Shown piece after piece: positions 43,982 through 52,208 of a stretch of 64,000 nt of DNA. The notes beneath the pieces are model-generated. The model was not told the DNA's origin, searched no databases, and worked only from the letters and a program-made list of their open reading frames with translations. Position 1 is the stretch's first letter. Every line of letters begins with the position of its first letter. The stretch spans positions 62,001 to 126,000 of the forward strand of contig JALEZZ010000008.1 in assembly GCA_022773585.1 (NCBI GenBank), read 5' to 3'. This DNA is from Selenomonas sp. (GTDB lineage Bacteria; Bacillota; Negativicutes; Selenomonadales; Selenomonadaceae). Made by a program: the position numbers and the translations under genes.

Positions 43982-44064
43982 AATTTCACCCCATTGATGG
44001 CTGATGTTTGATACAAACTTCCATGATTGTTGTTTCTTTCATCAATCTTTTCAGTTAAGCTTCA

Positions 44065-44092
44065 TTATAGCATACTCCGCACCGCCTGCAAG
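44065..44092 (-). promoter_or_regulatory. Promoter of the S55-like gene
   Basis: TTGCAG (44087-44092), 16 nt, TATAAT (44065-44070) with TG one base upstream of the -10 (extended -10) on the minus strand. Confidence 0.55.
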
Positions 44093-44112
44093 CAGGAAAG
44101 ATGGATTTCTTT

Positions 44113-45618
44113 TTAACGCGGCAAAATGACGATGCCGAGGCCGATGCCGCGTTCGCGTCCATCCGACGGACTGTTGAGGACGCGGCCGCCCGCGATGATT
44201 TCCGACGAACCGCCGCCGTCGAGGTTCAGCGCGTCCTGCGCGCCGAATGCAATCAGGAGCTTCGCCCATTCGCTCAGCGTCTGGCCATGCGAGCTCTGCT
44301 GGCGGCCATCGGCCACGGCGAGCAGATACGTGCCGCGCTTCGTCACGGCGAACGCGCTGCGCGGCTCACGATGCTGATCGATTTCGCCGAGCTGCTCGGC
44401 CGCCGTCGTGACATACGGCACACCGTCCTTCACGAGGCGCGGGCCGACGCTGACGATTTCCCTGGCATCCTTCCAGAGTCCCCCGAGATGCTGCTCAATC
44501 TCGACCTCGTCACCAACCCCGACGCCTGCAAAGGCATCCGCCGCCTTGCCGTGAAGCGAGACGACCCAGCCATTCGACGGAATCGGCGAGTTGCCCGAAC
44601 GAATCGCCGTCACGCGGCCATCGACGACTGTGAGCTCGCGGCCGTACTCATTCGTACGCGTCGTCTTACCATAATATTTATTGTAGAGAACGAGGCTGTC
44701 CGTGCCGCGCTCGGCATCGACACCGCCGACATACTGCGTGACGCCGCCCGCCTCGACCGTGCCCGAATACGTGATCGGGCCGAAGACCGTCGTGCCGTCT
44801 TTCCTGAGGCCGACGGCGCTGCGCTCGATGTACGTCGTGCCGACGATGGAGCCGTCAATCATCGTGACGCCGATGAGGTCGCCATTCCAGTTGAAGAACG
44901 ACGCATTGATGGCTGCCGTCGCATTCTTCGCATCGGAAATCGACGAGAGTTTTGCAAGGCCCGGCACCTGTCCCTGCCCGAGCACCGGCTTCCAGGTGTA
45001 CTGCTTGGGATCGACATCGAGGAAATACGCCGTGAGCCAGCCGCCGCTCTGCCAGACCTTGTAATCGTACTCCATGAGGCCCGGCGCGAGCTGGTACGCG
45101 ACCGTGCCATCCGGCAGGCCCGCGTCTTTTGCCGCCTGTTTCGCGGCCGCGATTTCCTTCGATGTCTTATCTGCCGCCTTCCCGGACGACGCAGGCTTCC
45201 CCGCTCCCACCGGTTTCGCAGACGTCGCTGCCGAGGCCGGCACGGCATCGAGGAAGATGCGCGCGGGCTTCGAGAGCACCCCCGCCTGCACCTTGCAGCC
45301 CGCGGCGAGCTTCACGGTCACATAGACCTCGCTGCCCTTTTCCGACCAGCTGACGGACTGCACGCGGCTGCCGTGGAACGACGGCTTTGCAAGGCCCGAC
45401 TTCGCGCGAACGCCCTTCAGCACGAGCGTGACCGTGCGGCCGTCCGCCGACGTGTCGAGCTCATAGTCCGCCGCATCCGAAAGATCGAAGACGATGCGGT
45501 CATGCTCTCCGCCCGAATGGAAACGCATCGAGCCGAGGCTCGCCGCGCTCGCTGTCACGGGGAGCACAAAAAGCGAAAACGCGAGAGCCAGTGTCATCAC
45601 GCGCTTTGGAATATGCAT
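44113..45618 (-). CDS. Exported phosphodiester glycosidase (NAGPA-like) with AMIN-like N-terminus
   Basis: 501 residues. Signal peptide ending VTASAAS; residues about 27-130 look like an AMIN domain (HDRIVFDLSDAADYEL); an Ala/Lys linker; then a NAGPA domain with INASFFNWNGDLIGVTMIDG, RSAFAVTKRGTYLLAVADGR and ALNLDGGGSSEIIAGGRVLN. The domain cleaves GlcNAc-phosphodiester-type links in some members; here a cell-wall glycan target is likely. GGAGGG lies 7 nt from the ATG at 45618. It sits between flgJ and the S55-like gene. Confidence 0.82.
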   Translation of the reverse strand: MHIPKRVMTLALAFSLFVLPVTASAASLGSMRFHSGGEHDRIVFDLSDAADYELDTSADGRTVTLVLKGVRAKSGLAKPSFHGSRVQSVSWSEKGSEVYVTVKLAAGCKVQAGVLSKPARIFLDAVPASAATSAKPVGAGKPASSGKAADKTSKEIAAAKQAAKDAGLPDGTVAYQLAPGLMEYDYKVWQSGGWLTAYFLDVDPKQYTWKPVLGQGQVPGLAKLSSISDAKNATAAINASFFNWNGDLIGVTMIDGSIVGTTYIERSAVGLRKDGTTVFGPITYSGTVEAGGVTQYVGGVDAERGTDSLVLYNKYYGKTTRTNEYGRELTVVDGRVTAIRSGNSPIPSNGWVVSLHGKAADAFAGVGVGDEVEIEQHLGGLWKDAREIVSVGPRLVKDGVPYVTTAAEQLGEIDQHREPRSAFAVTKRGTYLLAVADGRQQSSHGQTLSEWAKLLIAFGAQDALNLDGGGSSEIIAGGRVLNSPSDGRERGIGLGIVILPR

Positions 45619-45662
45619 AGGGAATCCCTCCAAGAAAAACCTGTATAAAATGACATCCATAA

Positions 45663-45714
45663 AAACGAGCCCTTCCCCGGTCAGGCACCTGCCCTCGCGG
45701 GAAAAGGCTCGTTT
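45663..45714 (-). terminator. Terminator after flgJ
   Basis: AAACGAGCC / GGCTCGTTT outer stem (45706-45714 with 45663-45671), long inner loop with additional pairing, then TTT on the minus strand. It separates the flagellar operon from the glycosidase gene. Confidence 0.65.
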
Positions 45715-45734
45715 CATTCTTCAAAAATTCCAGC

Positions 45735-46208
45735 TCAATGATGCTGCTTTGCCTGCTGGGCGCGGATGGCCGCTGCCGTCTGCGCCTCGGCCTGCGCCTT
45801 CTTCGTGACCTGCGGCGAAAGCTGGCGGTAAAGCATGTCGCCGAGACCGATGCCGCCGGCATCGGCCATCTGCTTCGCCATTTCAGAATCGCGCATGTCC
45901 TCGAAAATCTTCGTCGCGTTGTCTTCGCCAAAGAGGCCGCCTTCATGAACAGTCGCGCGCATCTCTCGGTACATCATGTGGATGAACATGGCCTCGAAGC
46001 TCTTGCAGGCCGCCTTGAGCGCCTTGTCCTCTTTCTGGGCCGCCGCCGTGCTGTTGCCAGAGGCCGCGGCATTCTGCGCATCCTGCGAAGCGCGCTTCGC
46101 ATCCTCGAGCATCCGGTCGAACGAAGCCGACGAGGCCGTCTCGCCTGCGGCTTCTGCCGTCATGTTCTGCTGCATCATGGGCTGCATAGAAAGTGGCGCT
46201 ATTTGCAT
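45735..46208 (-). CDS. flgJ: Rod-binding protein, FlgJ N-terminal type
   Basis: 157 residues with the rod-binding domain: LKAACKSFEAMFIHMMYREMRAT, GLFGEDNATKIFEDMRDSEMAKQMADAGGIGLGDMLY. It lacks the muramidase domain of enterobacterial FlgJ, so another enzyme must open the wall for rod growth; the amidase or glycosidase encoded nearby are possible partners (inference). Periplasmic by function, no signal peptide, as expected for flagellar export. Last gene of the flagellar run. Confidence 0.88.
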   Translation of the reverse strand: MQIAPLSMQPMMQQNMTAEAAGETASSASFDRMLEDAKRASQDAQNAAASGNSTAAAQKEDKALKAACKSFEAMFIHMMYREMRATVHEGGLFGEDNATKIFEDMRDSEMAKQMADAGGIGLGDMLYRQLSPQVTKKAQAEAQTAAAIRAQQAKQHH

Positions 46209-46226
46209 ATCGTTACTCCTTTACCC

Positions 46227-46274
46227 GCTCAGTCACCCTGTTCGGGTGACAGCTCTCCCAGAGGGAGAGCCTTA
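46227..46274 (+). repeat. Dispersed repeat, single-arm variant
   Basis: GTCACCC-TGTTC-GGGTGAC hairpin followed by GCTCTCCC-AGA-GGGAGAGC and CTTA. Same two-hairpin layout as other arms with diverged sequence; between flgI and flgJ. Confidence 0.6.
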
Positions 46275-46299
46275 TAGAGATGTTTCCCTGCGGGAAACT

Positions 46300-47418
46300 T
46301 TAAATTAATTCGAGTTCCGCATGGAGCGCGCCGCTCGCCTTCATGGCCTGGAGAATCGAAATCGTGTCGCGCGGCGTCGCACCGACGGCATTGAGCGCGC
46401 CGACGATGTCGCTGACATTTGCCGTCGCGGGCAGGACAATCGTGCTGCTCGGCTTGTCCTTGACCTTGACGTTCGTGTTGTTCGCGACAATCGTGCTGCC
46501 ATACGTCAGCGGGTCGGGCTGGCTGACATTCGTATTCTTCGTCACATGGATGGAGAGGCCGCCCTGCGTGATGGCACATTCATCAACCGAGACGTTGCCG
46601 CCCATGACGATCGTGCCCGTGCGCTCGTTCATGACGACCTTTGCGATGGAATCCGGCACGACCGGCAGGTCTTCGAGGTTCGCGATGAAGCCGACGACGT
46701 TGCCGCGGTAGTAAGCCGGAATCGAAATGTCGATGCGGCCGGGGTTCGAGGCGCGCGCGATGTTGCCAAACTGGCTGTTGATGCTCTGCACCATGCGCGA
46801 AGCCGTCGTGAAATCAGGATTTGCAAGCGAGAGCGACAGCCTGCCGTCCTGGCCGAGGTCATCCTCGACGCTCTTTTCCACGATGGCGCCATTCGGCGTC
46901 AGGCCGACCGTCGGGAAGTTCTTCTGCGCCGTATTGCCGCCGCCGCTCGCCATGAAGCCGCCCGTCGAGACCGGCCCCTGCGCGACGGCATAGACCTCGC
47001 CATTGCCCGCACGAAGCGGCGTCTGGACGAGCGTGCCGCCCTGGATGCTCTTCGCATCGCCGATGGACGAGACCGTGACGTCGATCGTATCGCCTTCGCG
47101 CGAAAAAGGCGGCAGCGTCGCCGTGACCATGACAGCCGCGACGTTATCCGGCTTGAGGCTCGACGTATCAATCGAGACGCCGAATGCCTTGAGCATGTTG
47201 CCGATGCTCTGCACCGTCTCCTTGACCTTGTTCGAGTCGCCCGTCTTCGCGAGACCCACGACGAGGCCGTAGCCGACGAGCTGGTTCGAGCGCACGCCCT
47301 GCACTTTCGAGATGTCCTTGATGCGCGTGACAGCAGACGCTGCATCCGCAGGCGCCGGCACCATCGAGACGCAGAAGGCCGCAAGCGAAAGGGCTGCCAA
47401 TACTTTCTTTATCATCAT
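46300..47418 (-). CDS. flgI: Flagellar P-ring protein FlgI
   Basis: 372 residues. Signal peptide ending PAPADAAS; then TRIKDISKVQGVRSNQLVGYGLVVGLAKTGD, the conserved start of mature FlgI, and GTIVMGGNVSVDECAITQGGL near the C-terminus. FlgI forms the periplasmic ring around the rod at peptidoglycan level. ATG at 47418 follows GGAGG at 9 nt; the frame is open further upstream but lacks support. Its presence with flgH shows a diderm flagellum. Confidence 0.95.
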   Translation of the reverse strand: MMIKKVLAALSLAAFCVSMVPAPADAASAVTRIKDISKVQGVRSNQLVGYGLVVGLAKTGDSNKVKETVQSIGNMLKAFGVSIDTSSLKPDNVAAVMVTATLPPFSREGDTIDVTVSSIGDAKSIQGGTLVQTPLRAGNGEVYAVAQGPVSTGGFMASGGGNTAQKNFPTVGLTPNGAIVEKSVEDDLGQDGRLSLSLANPDFTTASRMVQSINSQFGNIARASNPGRIDISIPAYYRGNVVGFIANLEDLPVVPDSIAKVVMNERTGTIVMGGNVSVDECAITQGGLSIHVTKNTNVSQPDPLTYGSTIVANNTNVKVKDKPSSTIVLPATANVSDIVGALNAVGATPRDTISILQAMKASGALHAELELI

Positions 47419-47456
47419 AAGCCAAAGCCTCCGAATTTCCGAATCTTGAAACGCCA

Positions 47457-48047
47457 TCAGAACAGGATGTTGAAAATCTGCGTCAGGATGCCCTGCCGCT
47501 GCTTTGCATTGAGCGGGCCCTTGCCGTCAAAGCGCACGGTCGCGTCTGCAATCTTGTTCGACGGAATCGTATTGTTTGCCGTGACGTCATCCTGGCGGCA
47601 GACGCCGCGGAACGTGATCTTGTGCTCGTTCTTGTTCTGCCAGATGGACTGTGTGCCCTCAAGCACCATGTTGCCGTTCGGCTCGACTTCCGTGACCGTC
47701 ACCGTAACCGTGCCCGTTGCGCGGTTCGTATCCGAGGCCGCACCATCTGCCTTGAAACTGTCCGAGCCACCGGCACTTGCCGCTTCGAGGAATGTGAACA
47801 GGCCGACACCGGCGTTGAGGTTCACGTTGCCACTCTTGCTGTTGCTGCTCGACTTCGATGCTGATGTCGTCGTCGTCTCGCTGATGATGATCGTCAGGAT
47901 GTCGCCGACATCATGCGCCTTGCGATCGGCAAAGATGTTCTGCGTGTAGCCGCCGCTCCAAAGCGACTGCGCCGAGGCGGCCGACGGCGTAAATGCAGGA
48001 GCAAATAACGCAACGCCCAGCATAAATGCTGCTATTTTTTTCTTCAC
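47457..48047 (-). CDS. flgH: Flagellar L-ring protein FlgH, without lipobox
   Basis: 196 residues from a GTG (48045-48047) with GAAGGTG 7 nt upstream. Core motifs: SLWSGGYTQNIFADRKAHDVGDILTIIISE, VTVTVTEVEPNGNMVLEGTQSIW and GVCRQDDVTANNTIPSNKIADATV. FlgH forms the outer-membrane ring. Usual FlgH is a lipoprotein with Cys after the signal peptide; here the signal peptide ends SAASAQ with no Cys, so it would be cut by signal peptidase I. Lies between flgA and flgI. Confidence 0.93.
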   Translation of the reverse strand: MKKKIAAFMLGVALFAPAFTPSAASAQSLWSGGYTQNIFADRKAHDVGDILTIIISETTTTSASKSSSNSKSGNVNLNAGVGLFTFLEAASAGGSDSFKADGAASDTNRATGTVTVTVTEVEPNGNMVLEGTQSIWQNKNEHKITFRGVCRQDDVTANNTIPSNKIADATVRFDGKGPLNAKQRQGILTQIFNILF

Positions 48048-48110
48048 TTGATAGCACCTTCTTCGTTCTGAAAGCACCTTCGCAGGTAACAATCACTAAA
48101 ATAGAAAGGC

Positions 48111-48174
48111 CCTACCTCCGACACTCCCCCTGCCACTTCGTGGCCCTCCCCCCTCTGAGAGGGGGGCTGACGGG
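48111..48174 (+). repeat. Dispersed repeat, single arm
   Basis: CCTACCTCCGACACTCCCCC, a GCCACTTCGTGGC hairpin, CCCCCCTCTGAGAGGGGGG and CTGACGGG. Lies between flgA and flgH, 8 nt from the flgA stop; read on the minus strand it places strong hairpins after flgA. Confidence 0.85.
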
Positions 48175-48181
48175 AGCGGGG

Positions 48182-48955
48182 TCAGGATCCAACTTTCACC
48201 GTATGCGCATCGACAACCGTGCCCAAGAGCATCTTGCCGGACCGCGCATTCTTCACGCGGATATGGTCGCCGACGCGGCCGCGCTGGAGCGCGATACCCT
48301 CGGCTGTCACCTGGATGCCATTGTAGTCCGAGAGGAGCGTCACAGGCGCACTTGCCTCGATGACGAGCGCGTTCTGCAAGACGCTTTCCGTCAGAGGCTT
48401 TCCTGCACTCAGGAAGCGCGCGGGCACGCGGCCGGCGATTTCCTCTGCCTTGTGCAGATATGGCGTCGCGGCATCATCGACTGCGATCTCCGCCGTCTTC
48501 ACGTCCGCTTCGCCGATCGTCTCATCGGGCTTCAAATCGCGCGCCGCGACGAGCACCGTGTCATAGACCTTGACGCGATAATAGAGAATGGCCCGCCGAT
48601 AAAACGTGCCATTCACATAGACCGAAACGTGCACGGGCGTCGTTCCCGTATAGTGGACGGCCTTCGGCACATCCACCTGGCAGATGAGGCTGCCGGCTGG
48701 CGCATGCATGTCCTGCACGCCGCGCGCGAGCACGACCTCGTGCCGCCGCGTCTCGCCCGCATCCTCTATGGCCGCTTCGAGTTTCTCGCTTGCGTACTGC
48801 GAAAACTGCGCCGCCGTGACCGTCTGGGGATAGCGCTCGGCCTGCGTGCCGCCGCCATAGGCAGATGCCACAGGCGCCGGCGCAAGAAAGAAGAAGCCAC
48901 CCCACACAGCGGAAAGCATGGAAATGGCGAGGATTGTCTTCTTCAGTTTCATCAT
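48182..48955 (-). CDS. flgA: Flagellar basal-body P-ring formation chaperone FlgA
   Basis: 257 residues. Signal peptide (about 1-32); N-terminal region with EVVLARGVQDMHAPAGSLICQVDVP; SAF-like and C-terminal domains with LVAARDLKPDETIGEADVKTAEI, GRVPARFLSAGKPLTESVLQ and GIALQRGRVGDHIRVKNARSGKMLLGTVV. FlgA helps FlgI polymerise in the periplasm. Two adjacent ATG codons at the start. It is 9 nt after flgG. Confidence 0.92.
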   Translation of the reverse strand: MMKLKKTILAISMLSAVWGGFFFLAPAPVASAYGGGTQAERYPQTVTAAQFSQYASEKLEAAIEDAGETRRHEVVLARGVQDMHAPAGSLICQVDVPKAVHYTGTTPVHVSVYVNGTFYRRAILYYRVKVYDTVLVAARDLKPDETIGEADVKTAEIAVDDAATPYLHKAEEIAGRVPARFLSAGKPLTESVLQNALVIEASAPVTLLSDYNGIQVTAEGIALQRGRVGDHIRVKNARSGKMLLGTVVDAHTVKVGS

Positions 48956-48964
48956 TTATGCCGC

Positions 48965-49756
48965 TCAGCGCTTCAGGCCGTTCGCGATCTCGAGCATCGA
49001 GTCCGATGTCGTGATGGCCTTTGAGTTCGACTCATACGCGCGCTGCGAAACGATCATGTTGACCATTTCATCGACGATCTGGACGCTCGACATTTCGAGC
49101 GTCCTCTGCGTCAGCGTGCCAGCACCATCCGTGCCCGGGTTGCCCTCGATGGCATCGCCCGAGGCCTGCGAAACAACGAAGAGGTTCTTGCCGATGGCCG
49201 TGAGGCCCGACGGATTGACGAAGCGTGCCAGCGTAATCTGGCCGACTTCCTGCTGGTCGCCGCCGGCCGGCGTGCACGAGACGCGGCCGTCCTGCGAGAT
49301 GACGATAGAATCGCTCGGCGCTGTCTCGTCAATCGTGATGCCATCCGCGAGCGGATAGCCGTCCGTCGTGACGAGGCGGCGGTCCGAATCGAGCTTGAAC
49401 GAGCCATCGCGCGTATAGGCCGTCGTGCCATCCGGCATCGTGATGCGGAAGAAGCCTTCGCCCTGGATGCCGATGTCCGTCGGGTTGTCCGTTGTCTGCA
49501 GCGGACCCTGCGAGAAGATGCGGTTCGTCGCGGCGACACGCGTGCCGAGGCCGATCTGCAGACCCGTCGGGTACTGGCTGTCGTTGCCAGATGCTGCGCC
49601 CGCCTCGCGGAGATTCTGATAAATGAGATCCTGGAACTCGGCGCGGACTTTCTTGCCACCGTACGTATTGACATTCGCGATGTTATGCGAAATGACATCC
49701 ATATTCGTCTGCTGCCCCTTCATGCCCGAGGCTGCCGACCAAAGTGCTCGCATCAT
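48965..49756 (-). CDS. flgG: Flagellar distal rod protein FlgG
   Basis: 263 residues. MMRALWSAASGMKGQQTNMDVISHNIANVNT is the rod/hook N-terminus, and SSVQIVDEMVNMIVSQRAYESNSKAI the C-terminus; length and NVNTYGGKKVRAEFQDLIYQ match FlgG. Exported through the flagellar type III system. GGAGG lies 9 nt before the ATG at 49756. A sigma-28-like promoter lies at 49835-49860. Confidence 0.94.
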   Translation of the reverse strand: MMRALWSAASGMKGQQTNMDVISHNIANVNTYGGKKVRAEFQDLIYQNLREAGAASGNDSQYPTGLQIGLGTRVAATNRIFSQGPLQTTDNPTDIGIQGEGFFRITMPDGTTAYTRDGSFKLDSDRRLVTTDGYPLADGITIDETAPSDSIVISQDGRVSCTPAGGDQQEVGQITLARFVNPSGLTAIGKNLFVVSQASGDAIEGNPGTDGAGTLTQRTLEMSSVQIVDEMVNMIVSQRAYESNSKAITTSDSMLEIANGLKR

Positions 49757-49834
49757 AATGCTGTTCCTCCCAAATCCTTCTGCTCTTCCTGCGAACCATC
49801 CCATCGGAAAAGCATGGCTCTCTTTCTCCTATAT

Positions 49835-49860
49835 ATATCGGAGATTTTTTCAAAAACTTA
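49835..49860 (-). promoter_or_regulatory. Sigma-28-type (FliA/SigD) promoter upstream of flgG
   Basis: TAAG (49857-49860), 14 nt, TCCGATAT (49835-49842) on the minus strand; the -10 matches GCCGATAT in 7 of 8 positions. It would give flgG a start separate from mbl-flgF. Confidence 0.65.
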
Positions 49861-49897
49861 AGTGTTTCGAGAAATTAATTTTGTATTCTCTGCATCA

Positions 49898-50716
49898 TCA
49901 GCCCAGACGACCGACATCGTTGACGGACTTGTCGAGCATTCCGTCCTGCGTCGTGACGGCTTTCGAGCCCGCTTCGTAGATGCGGTAGTTGTTGATGAGC
50001 TGCACCATTTCCTCAACGACGTTCGAATTCGAACGCTCGAGGACGCCCTGCTCGATCGTGCCCGTCGCGGGCTGCGGCTGCGCGCCCTGCTGCGGGAAAT
50101 AGAGATTGTCTCCCTGCTTGAGAAGCGCACGGCGGTCAGCAAAATCGACGAATGCAAGCTGGCCGACCTGCTGCTGCGTATCCTGTCCCGGCACGCGCAC
50201 GAGAATCTGTCCCGTCTCGCCAATTACGACTTCCGTTGCATTTGCAGGAATCATGATGGGTTGGCCGTTCGTGCCAAGGATGGCCTGCCCTCGCACATTC
50301 TGGAGCTGGCCCGTCGCCGAACGAAACAGTGCGCCGTCGCGCGTATAGCGCACGCCCTGCGGCGTCTGAACTTCGAGATAGCCATTGCCCGCAATCGCGA
50401 CGTCATACGGGTTGCCCGTCGTTTCGAACGTGCCCTGGCTGCGGTCTGTCGCGACTTCCGCGATTTCCGAACCGAGACCGAGCGTGCCGACGATGGGCGG
50501 CTGCCCGCCGACAGAAAAGCCCTTGAAGCTCGTCACGTCGTTGCGCATGTCCTTGTCGTTGATGCGCCGGATCAGCATCGGCTCAAACTCTTCCGAAATG
50601 GCGACGTCGCGCTTGAAGCCGTTCGTATTGACGTTCGCGAGGTTGTTCGAAATGACGTCCGTGCGCTGCGTCTCCTGAATCATGCCGGCAGCTGCCGTAT
50701 AAAGTCCACGCCACAT
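49898..50716 (-). CDS. flgF: Flagellar proximal rod protein FlgF (FlhO-like)
   Basis: 272 residues. MWRGLYTAAAGMIQETQRTDVISNNLANVNTNGFKRD and NVVEEMVQLINNYRIYEAGSKAV define the rod family; the position before flgG and the length agree with FlgF. In B. subtilis the orthologous pair is flhO-flhP downstream of mbl, the same order as here. AAAGGAG lies 7 nt before the ATG at 50716. Confidence 0.88.
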   Translation of the reverse strand: MWRGLYTAAAGMIQETQRTDVISNNLANVNTNGFKRDVAISEEFEPMLIRRINDKDMRNDVTSFKGFSVGGQPPIVGTLGLGSEIAEVATDRSQGTFETTGNPYDVAIAGNGYLEVQTPQGVRYTRDGALFRSATGQLQNVRGQAILGTNGQPIMIPANATEVVIGETGQILVRVPGQDTQQQVGQLAFVDFADRRALLKQGDNLYFPQQGAQPQPATGTIEQGVLERSNSNVVEEMVQLINNYRIYEAGSKAVTTQDGMLDKSVNDVGRLG

Positions 50717-50773
50717 AGGCAGACTCCTTTCTGAAATGTCGTTCCTTCGCAGAATACGGTCAACCATACCGAT

Positions 50774-50838
50774 TGGCCGTACCTTCGACACTCCCCCCGC
50801 CGCTCACGCGGCCCGTCCCCCCTCTGAGAGGGGGGCTG
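50774..50838 (+). repeat. Dispersed repeat, single arm
   Basis: TGGCCGTACCTTCGACACTCCC, a GCCGCTCACGCGGC hairpin, CCCCCCTCTGAGAGGGGGG and CTGG. Lies between mbl and flgF. Shares the TGGCCGTACC start with the copy inside hemW. Confidence 0.85.
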
Positions 50839-50902
50839 GCTTCGGAGGAAATTTTGTCTCATATTAGTTGTATATTCGCCATAAAGGAGCGGTTTCCCTT
50901 TT

Positions 50903-51925
50903 TCAGCGGCCCATTTTCAGATTCTGTGCTTTGCCGTCGAACTTGGCGAACGTGTCGAGCGCCTTGCCGCAGCCGAGCGCCACACAGGAAAGCGGGTCGT
51001 CAGCGAGCGCCGTCGGGATTTCCGTCTCGCGGCGGATGAGTTCGTCGAGGCCGTAGAGCATTGCGCCGCCGCCCGTCAGGATGATGCCGCGATCCATGAT
51101 GTCCGCCGAGAGCTCTGGCGGCGTCTCCTCGAGCACCTTCTTGACCTGCTCGACGATGCGCGTGACCGAGAGGTTCATGGCTTCAGCTGCCTGTGCCGTC
51201 GTGATGACGAGATTCTTCGGCAGGCCTGTCAGCATGTCGCGGCCGCGGATGTCCATTTCCTCCGCGCGCGCGTCAGAGAATGCCGCGCCGACATTCATCT
51301 TGATGTCCTCTGCCGTGCGCTCACCGATCATCATGTTGAACTCGCGCTTGACATAGGCGATGATGTCCGAATCGAACTTGTCGCCCGCGATGCGCAGGCT
51401 CGCGCTCGTGACGATGCCGCCGAGCGAGATGACCGCGATGTCCGTCGTGCCGCCGCCGATGTCAACAACCATCGAGCCGCACGGCTCGACGATGTCGAGG
51501 CCGGCGCCGAGTGCGGCCGCGAGCGGCTCCTCGATGAGCTGCGTATGGCGTGCACCCGCCTGCTCGGCCGCTTCCTGCACGGCGCGCTGCTCGACCATCG
51601 TGCAGCCCGACGGGATGCAGATCATGATGCGCGGACGGAAGACGAAGCTGTGGCCGACGACTTTCTCAATGAAATGGCGCAGCATGCTCTCCGTGATGTC
51701 GTAGTCAGCGATGACGCCTTCCTTGAGCGGACGGATGGCCACGATATTGCCAGGCGTGCGGCCGATCATGCGGCGCGCCTCCTCGCCGATGGCGAGCACG
51801 CGGTTCGTGTCCTTGTCCACCGCCACGACAGACGGCTCGCGCAGCACGATGCCCTTATTCTTTACATAAATCAGCACATTTGCCGTGCCGAGATCGATAC
51901 CGATATCCATGGACATTCCAAACAT
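50903..51925 (-). CDS. mbl: MreB-family actin homologue (Mbl-like)
   Basis: 340 residues. IGIDLGTANVLIYVKNKGIVLREPSVVA is the phosphate-1 region, VVDIGGGTTDIAVISLGGIV phosphate-2, and ILTGGGAMLYGLDELI the adenosine motif. These proteins form membrane-bound filaments directing lateral wall synthesis. Synteny with flgF-flgG as in Bacillus supports Mbl rather than the mreBCD copy, since mreC and mreD are absent here. A promoter is likely in the AT-rich block at 51985-52015, but no single site is certain. Confidence 0.9.
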   Translation of the reverse strand: MFGMSMDIGIDLGTANVLIYVKNKGIVLREPSVVAVDKDTNRVLAIGEEARRMIGRTPGNIVAIRPLKEGVIADYDITESMLRHFIEKVVGHSFVFRPRIMICIPSGCTMVEQRAVQEAAEQAGARHTQLIEEPLAAALGAGLDIVEPCGSMVVDIGGGTTDIAVISLGGIVTSASLRIAGDKFDSDIIAYVKREFNMMIGERTAEDIKMNVGAAFSDARAEEMDIRGRDMLTGLPKNLVITTAQAAEAMNLSVTRIVEQVKKVLEETPPELSADIMDRGIILTGGGAMLYGLDELIRRETEIPTALADDPLSCVALGCGKALDTFAKFDGKAQNLKMGR

Positions 51926-52125
51926 CTTCTGTGTTACCCCTTTTTCTATCTAAAACTGCCCTTGCGGGCGTCAGTGGTCGTTCGTCTTTATAATATAATA
52001 TAATTCAGCGGCGAATACAATAGCCTTCTTTCCTCATGTTACCATAACTTCGATGCATGATAGTCAGATTCTATCTAGTATTATCACTTGGTCTCAAAAA
52101 TTCTTTCAGAAACCGTCAAATCCCA

Positions 52126-52154
52126 TTGACAAGCGCCATACGGGGTGCTAGGAT
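52126..52154 (+). promoter_or_regulatory. Promoter of the lactate dehydrogenase family gene
   Basis: TTGACA (52126-52131), 17 nt, TAGGAT (52149-52154). The rest of the 51926-52208 gap holds AT-rich DNA and a GCCC-GCAA-GGGC hairpin near 51960 on the mbl side. Confidence 0.75.
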
Positions 52155-52208
52155 GAAAGGCGAAAGAGATTTTTTTCACATAACCATAACAGGGGGTTAT
52201 CAAGCAAC

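Noticed and set aside
41960-44011. A 683-codon plus-strand frame opposite the S55-like gene
   Set aside because: Antisense shadow; the minus-strand gene has signal peptide, promoter and conserved motifs.
51926-52208. Riboswitch upstream of mbl or the LDH-family gene
   Set aside because: Only a short GCCC/GGGC hairpin and AT-rich promoter DNA are visible; no known aptamer core.
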